Shown: one piece after another, positions 7,901-8,106 of the stretch
How positions within the stretch are numbered: position 1 is the stretch's first letter
How the letters are laid out: the number at the start of each line of letters is the position of its first letter
DNA from: Nanobdellota archaeon
GTDB taxonomy: Archaea > Nanobdellota > Nanobdellia > Woesearchaeales > BS150m-G63
NCBI GenBank assembly: GCA_023137655.1
Contig: JAGLOT010000021.1
Coordinates: 1 to 8,106, forward strand
Direction of reading: 5' to 3'
Length of the DNA stretch: 8,106 nucleotides
Notes under the pieces: model-generated
What the model saw: the letters and a program-made list of their open reading frames with translations, nothing else
Databases searched by the model: none
What the model was told of the DNA's origin: nothing
Made by a program: the position numbers and the translations under genes

Positions 7901-8106
7901 ATAAACCATTCTTAAACAATTCAAGACCAATTTCAGAATTGCCCGATAAGTTAGTATCTTCAATTTTAAAATTTGTTAATGTAAGATTATAATTCTCATT
8001 TATTCCAAATATTTTAAATCCATAAACACCACTTGAACCAATTGTACCAAAACCATATGTACGGCCTTCGAAACTAACAGTTGAATCTTTCAATCCATCA
8101 ATATCT
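1917..8106 (-). CDS. Giant modular beta-helix surface protein with C-terminal membrane anchor; 5' end beyond window
   Basis: Residues are numbered from the TTG codon at 8091-8093, but the frame stays open to the right edge (preceding residues DIDG) and no signal peptide follows that codon, so the true start lies outside. Stop is TAA at 1917-1919; at least 2062 codons. Residues 1-1765 hold six consecutive composite modules. Each full module begins with a Cys, then xxGxGI.I, a DCxGxNITYGN strand and a VxIKNC strand, followed by parallel beta-helix coils rich in N-N-x-I (NosD/PbH1 type). It closes with NDYGKI, NKSAxLTFYN, a RNGxxCxxYC pair and VTGFSNYS. Residues 1766-1803 are an acidic Gly/Pro hinge, 1804-1883 an Ig-like domain (TDEVATCRW...YAKCMDANRN), and 1888-1907 a cysteine-rich motif. 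One transmembrane helix lies at about 1945-1965, and 1966-2058 is a charged helical cytoplasmic tail. N-x-S/T sequons are abundant, suggesting heavy N-glycosylation. Role inferred: cell-surface stalk, adhesin or glycan-binding protein; NosD-type carbohydrate processing is an alternative, but no catalytic residues are evident. Confidence 0.92.
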   Translation of the reverse strand, partial: DIDGLKDSTVSFEGRTYGFGTIGSSGVYGFKIFGINENYNLTLTNFKIEDTNLSGNSEIGLELFKNGLFNEPKDVKINDFTIKLENSEGIHIMEGIGIEISDGNIDVGSGNSIVIEDSENITLDGLEINASKIDLNVTDSQVNLVNQNLLNYSFTAANITVINNYGKIKFNELITESGEGFSNEIQISNNYVYVNSAKSNGLNVSAEVTLYDVYIGQGEARILKNGVPCTDCGSLIRNGNDFTFTVTGFSNYTIDASMCGWYVNESSTLNESLNCSGTGLIINSSDIVLDCDGFNITYGNNGHNNAYGVYNLEFDNVTIKNCGIIEGNNSGSNKHGIYNFLGDYINLSNNYIHTISSTSGAIKLFYVNNGIVEGNYLISNASSGYATLHLDQDCANNTLKNNIVVGGHIGIKLEDIVDLGSVSNTTLINNSISNTTIRDFSSEGTIIGVDFIDQIIDSYSIGLDNLRIQNRYGEIYFGLTLDVWGGNLNQEVVIAQTRIVVNSSNSGWNKSAQLTFYNVNLTGDVRSTRNGELCDAYCSNITQQGDNYSYNVTSFTRYGLTTDAFCGETITWNLNQTMNLECDNTAWHIGADNIVIDCQGHNITYGNSSFGYGINNSGYNNVIIKNCNFIEGPGTGNSKHGINIIGSRLMHILNNTITTTNTGYGINLEDGRSNIIENNTITTEDDDCYGIKSKNNGLLNVKGNIISTFGDSFESSAIRLTETNYGSNSYISNNIINTDGQNAYGIHLYDDTNIIVENNDIETSNSNSVNIYLEHVDRSRIINNSAKVTNGAAAIYIYGHSDNNLIENNTVEQARIGIEISGGIGDYPDNNTLKNNDLQIITQRDLVVEEDVTNLWLVNQNIKRYYIVDADVNFKNDYGIIDFIEEIVSTGENLDEDVILTNNLLGTYASGFDKKANLTIYNITILGTAETKRNSERCGSYCDNLTSFNCDGNICDYSFNVTGFSNYSVGELGVNCGDTINNTLFMIYSLPSCTGTGIFIGDNNLVINCQNNNITYGDGNGINNTGFDNVTIRNCNLLETGINEDNDAIYFKDSEDCNLENNSITTINNESDGFYLDSTNSIIISENDVNSSAKAFNMQDAEDTTIENNIIIQNETIDLGEVEDVWFIDQEILGYIVDNAEIKIKETGVGAIEFLEGISGSGNNLSEDIVINENFVYVNVSGINGSNDFNKSAILRLYNLSFNGTINVLRNGADCGSYCSEIFANGEEEYYFNVTGFSNYSFTSEPAVCNQTIYSTLYLNESLFCNGDVVNIGADGVIIDCQGHNITYGNNSNGSGIRLNEHDNVIIRNCEIIEGSVGGHGIYIDGENGEIYNNEINVNNENSSALYFNLSSENSIWNNTLNSSGTESYVIYLLNSSSNNLENNTINDGGVGIKINSGSSNILHNNSIINIDNEEINISNSNYNLLFAQDADDYDLNGIVYFENDYGKIEYNEVLNQKGINLSSDINITNNSIEVTNKIGLNKSANITFYNVTINNFAIPLKNWNGNSGDYQTYWCPGTICSGLSKNGNDYSMSVTEFSNYTIYNYPESGCGLNLVGSIILGQNVGCGFGVNINANNVVLDCNGYTLLYGNDASGINNPGYDDVTIKNCILKEYDNTSLLGSKAILFNNTNNGILENNSYLNLTTNNIYVENSTDFNMKYCGAANYTFIESYLSFENDYGKIDYDSNITTRGDDLSEEVSISNNLIHVDSSSGLNVGADLSFYDLSISGTAYAMRNTASCSNSICSGFSNSENDYFFTVSGFSNYSVGNNISNSGGEEDEGNDPAGSGGSLMGDFRPPVKGSPFPVGKIYLLSPTLSLVTDEVATCRWDFNDRGYGQMDYAFQYLGRIHIWKSTWEWGLGNYTIYAKCMDANRNTDSTSYTWNFEIINESYCGNGVCEDDETFENCPDDCGEEISYFEENDVKKGDGDLSNDLAGRAYSILELLENTELGTWLVYLLVSVVLIGGYFISHRASSWLTGVDNKENPVDKIKPELVLSAKKIKYRLMNEDVYNATLEYLHMKELFNQVPKKYKVERRYLYNYMIEVYNKIQTKVDEINLKNKNN
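2799..3455 (-). repeat. Surface module 5, shortest and most diverged (about 219 aa)
   Basis: Residues 1547-1765. Opens CGLNLVGSIILGQNVGC, with LDCNGYTLLYGN replacing ITYGN, and VTIKNC. Only about two coils follow. The closing domain is complete (FENDYGKIDY, LNVGADLSFYDL, MRNTASCSNSIC, VSGFSNYSV). It is the membrane-proximal copy, adjoining the hinge. Confidence 0.8.
3456..4361 (-). repeat. Surface module 4 (302 aa)
   Basis: Residues 1245-1546. Opens CNQTIYSTLYLNESLFC, with IDCQGHNITYGN and VIIRNC. Coils HGIYIDG, ALYFNLS, VIYLLNS and VGIKINS follow, then FENDYGKIEY and LNKSANITFYNV. The Cys pair sits in an unusual Trp-containing segment (NWNGNSGDYQTYWCPGTIC) before VTEFSNYTI. The coding strand contains a G7 run (3935-3941) at residues 1385-1387. 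Confidence 0.8.
4362..5180 (-). repeat. Surface module 3 (273 aa)
   Basis: Residues 972-1244. Opens CGDTINNTLF, with INCQNNNITYGD replacing the usual DCQGHNITYGN, and VTIRNC. There are about three coils (LENNSITT, ISENDVNS, IENNIII), then KETGVGAIEFLEGI in place of NDYGKI, FNKSAILRLYNL, RNGADCGSYC and FNVTGFSNYS. Confidence 0.8.
4384..4412. repeat. 29-bp direct repeat, copy A (FNVTGFSNYS-coding end of module 3)
   Basis: Identical over 29 bases to 5203-5231, at the same place in the neighbouring module. It encodes the end of the FNVTGFSNYS motif. Sequence identity at third codon positions suggests recent duplication or gene conversion between modules 2 and 3. Confidence 0.75.
5181..6410 (-). 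repeat. Surface module 2, expanded (410 aa)
   Basis: Residues 562-971. Opens CGETITWNLNQTMNLEC, with IDCQGHNITYGN and VIIKNC. It is the longest copy: about seven consecutive coils (NNTITT, ENNTITT, KGNIIST, SNNIINT, ENNDIET, INNSAKV, ENNTVEQ) of roughly 22-30 residues against three or four in other copies. The closing domain has an extra Cys insert (TSFNCDGNIC) between the RNSERCGSYC pair and FNVTGFSNYS, giving four cysteines. Confidence 0.8.
5203..5231. repeat. 29-bp direct repeat, copy B (FNVTGFSNYS-coding end of module 2)
   Basis: Partner of 4384-4412, 819 bp away, exactly the length of module 3. The remaining module ends (near 7351, 6429, 3485, 2811) are recognisably related but carry mismatches. 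Confidence 0.75.
6411..7331 (-). repeat. Surface module 1 (307 aa)
   Basis: Residues 255-561. Opens CGWYVNESSTLNESLNCSGT, with LDCDGFNITYGN and VTIKNC strands, then coils HGIYNF, AIKLFYVNNGIVEGN and IGIKLED. It has the closing domain (WNKSAQLTFYNV, RNGELCDAYC), but its final motif is diverged: VTSFTRYGL replaces VTGFSNYS. Its NDYGKI-equivalent is also altered (NRYGEI). Confidence 0.8.
7332..8106 (-). repeat. Surface module 0 (incomplete, N-terminal part outside)
   Basis: Residues 1-254. Begins within beta-helix coils (IxLTNFKIED, VKINDFTIKL, ITLDGLEINAS). The closing domain is canonical: NNYGKIKFNELI, then LNVSAEVTLYDV, a NGVPCTDCG cysteine pair with shorter spacing than in later copies, and TGFSNYTI. 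The missing beginning should carry the Cys and DCxGxNITYGN strands if the module is complete. Confidence 0.8.

Noticed and set aside
7678..7992. Plus-strand open frame of 104 codons
   Set aside because: It is antisense to the beta-helix repeats of the giant gene, with no homology signal or ribosome binding site.
8091..8093. TTG at 8093 as the true start of the giant gene
   Set aside because: The frame is open upstream to the window edge, and the residues that follow (KDSTVSFEG) are beta-helix-like, not a signal peptide.
2799..8106. CRISPR-like repetition
   Set aside because: The repeats are long, coding, of irregular length and diverged; they are protein modules and not short identical repeats with unique spacers.

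Overview
The window is very AT-rich and looks archaeal. Several traits point to a low-GC DPANN lineage of the Woesearchaeota/Pacearchaeota kind: TATA-type promoter elements, oligo-T rather than hairpin gene ends, an Asn-rich proteome full of N-glycosylation sequons, and surface-protein sub-domains I recognise from those genomes. The sub-domains include an ATCRW-type Ig-like domain, a CGNGVC...CPDDCG motif, a LNKSAxLTFYN...VTGFSNYS module and a DTDNNGLIDYIEWIVPHLSNQT block. The lineage is inferred from memory of families, not from a search. All genes lie on the minus strand, so the window reads right to left.

Right to centre (8106 to 1917): one reading frame of more than 2060 codons, open at the right edge. 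It encodes a giant modular surface protein with six consecutive copies (the first incomplete) of a composite module: a Cys-bearing NosD-type right-handed beta-helix followed by a beta-rich domain ending in FSNY. After the repeats come an acidic/Gly/Pro hinge, an Ig-like domain, a cysteine-rich motif, one transmembrane helix and a ~93-residue charged helical tail. The layout is that of a type I membrane protein displaying a long glycosylated stalk or adhesin, with its C-terminus in the cytoplasm.

Intergenic 1683-1916: T-rich gene end of the giant gene, then a promoter region with two near-identical GTAC-centred palindromes (20 bp and 14 bp, sharing AATTAGTACTAATT). One abuts a TATA box and the other lies just upstream of the next start codon.

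Left (1682 to 1): a 55-codon AbrB/MazE/SpoVT-type DNA-binding protein overlaps by 14 bp the start of a lipoprotein gene that runs off the left edge (509 codons visible). The lipoprotein has a lipobox, a beta-sandwich-like domain, a long Asn/Glu/Ser/Thr/Pro linker, TG-x-V-V motifs and a canonical EF-hand-type loop. The simplest model is an autoregulated two-gene operon (small regulator plus cell-surface lipoprotein) next to a giant surface protein, so the locus concerns the cell envelope. The ends of both large genes are missing, so complete sizes and wider context are unknown.
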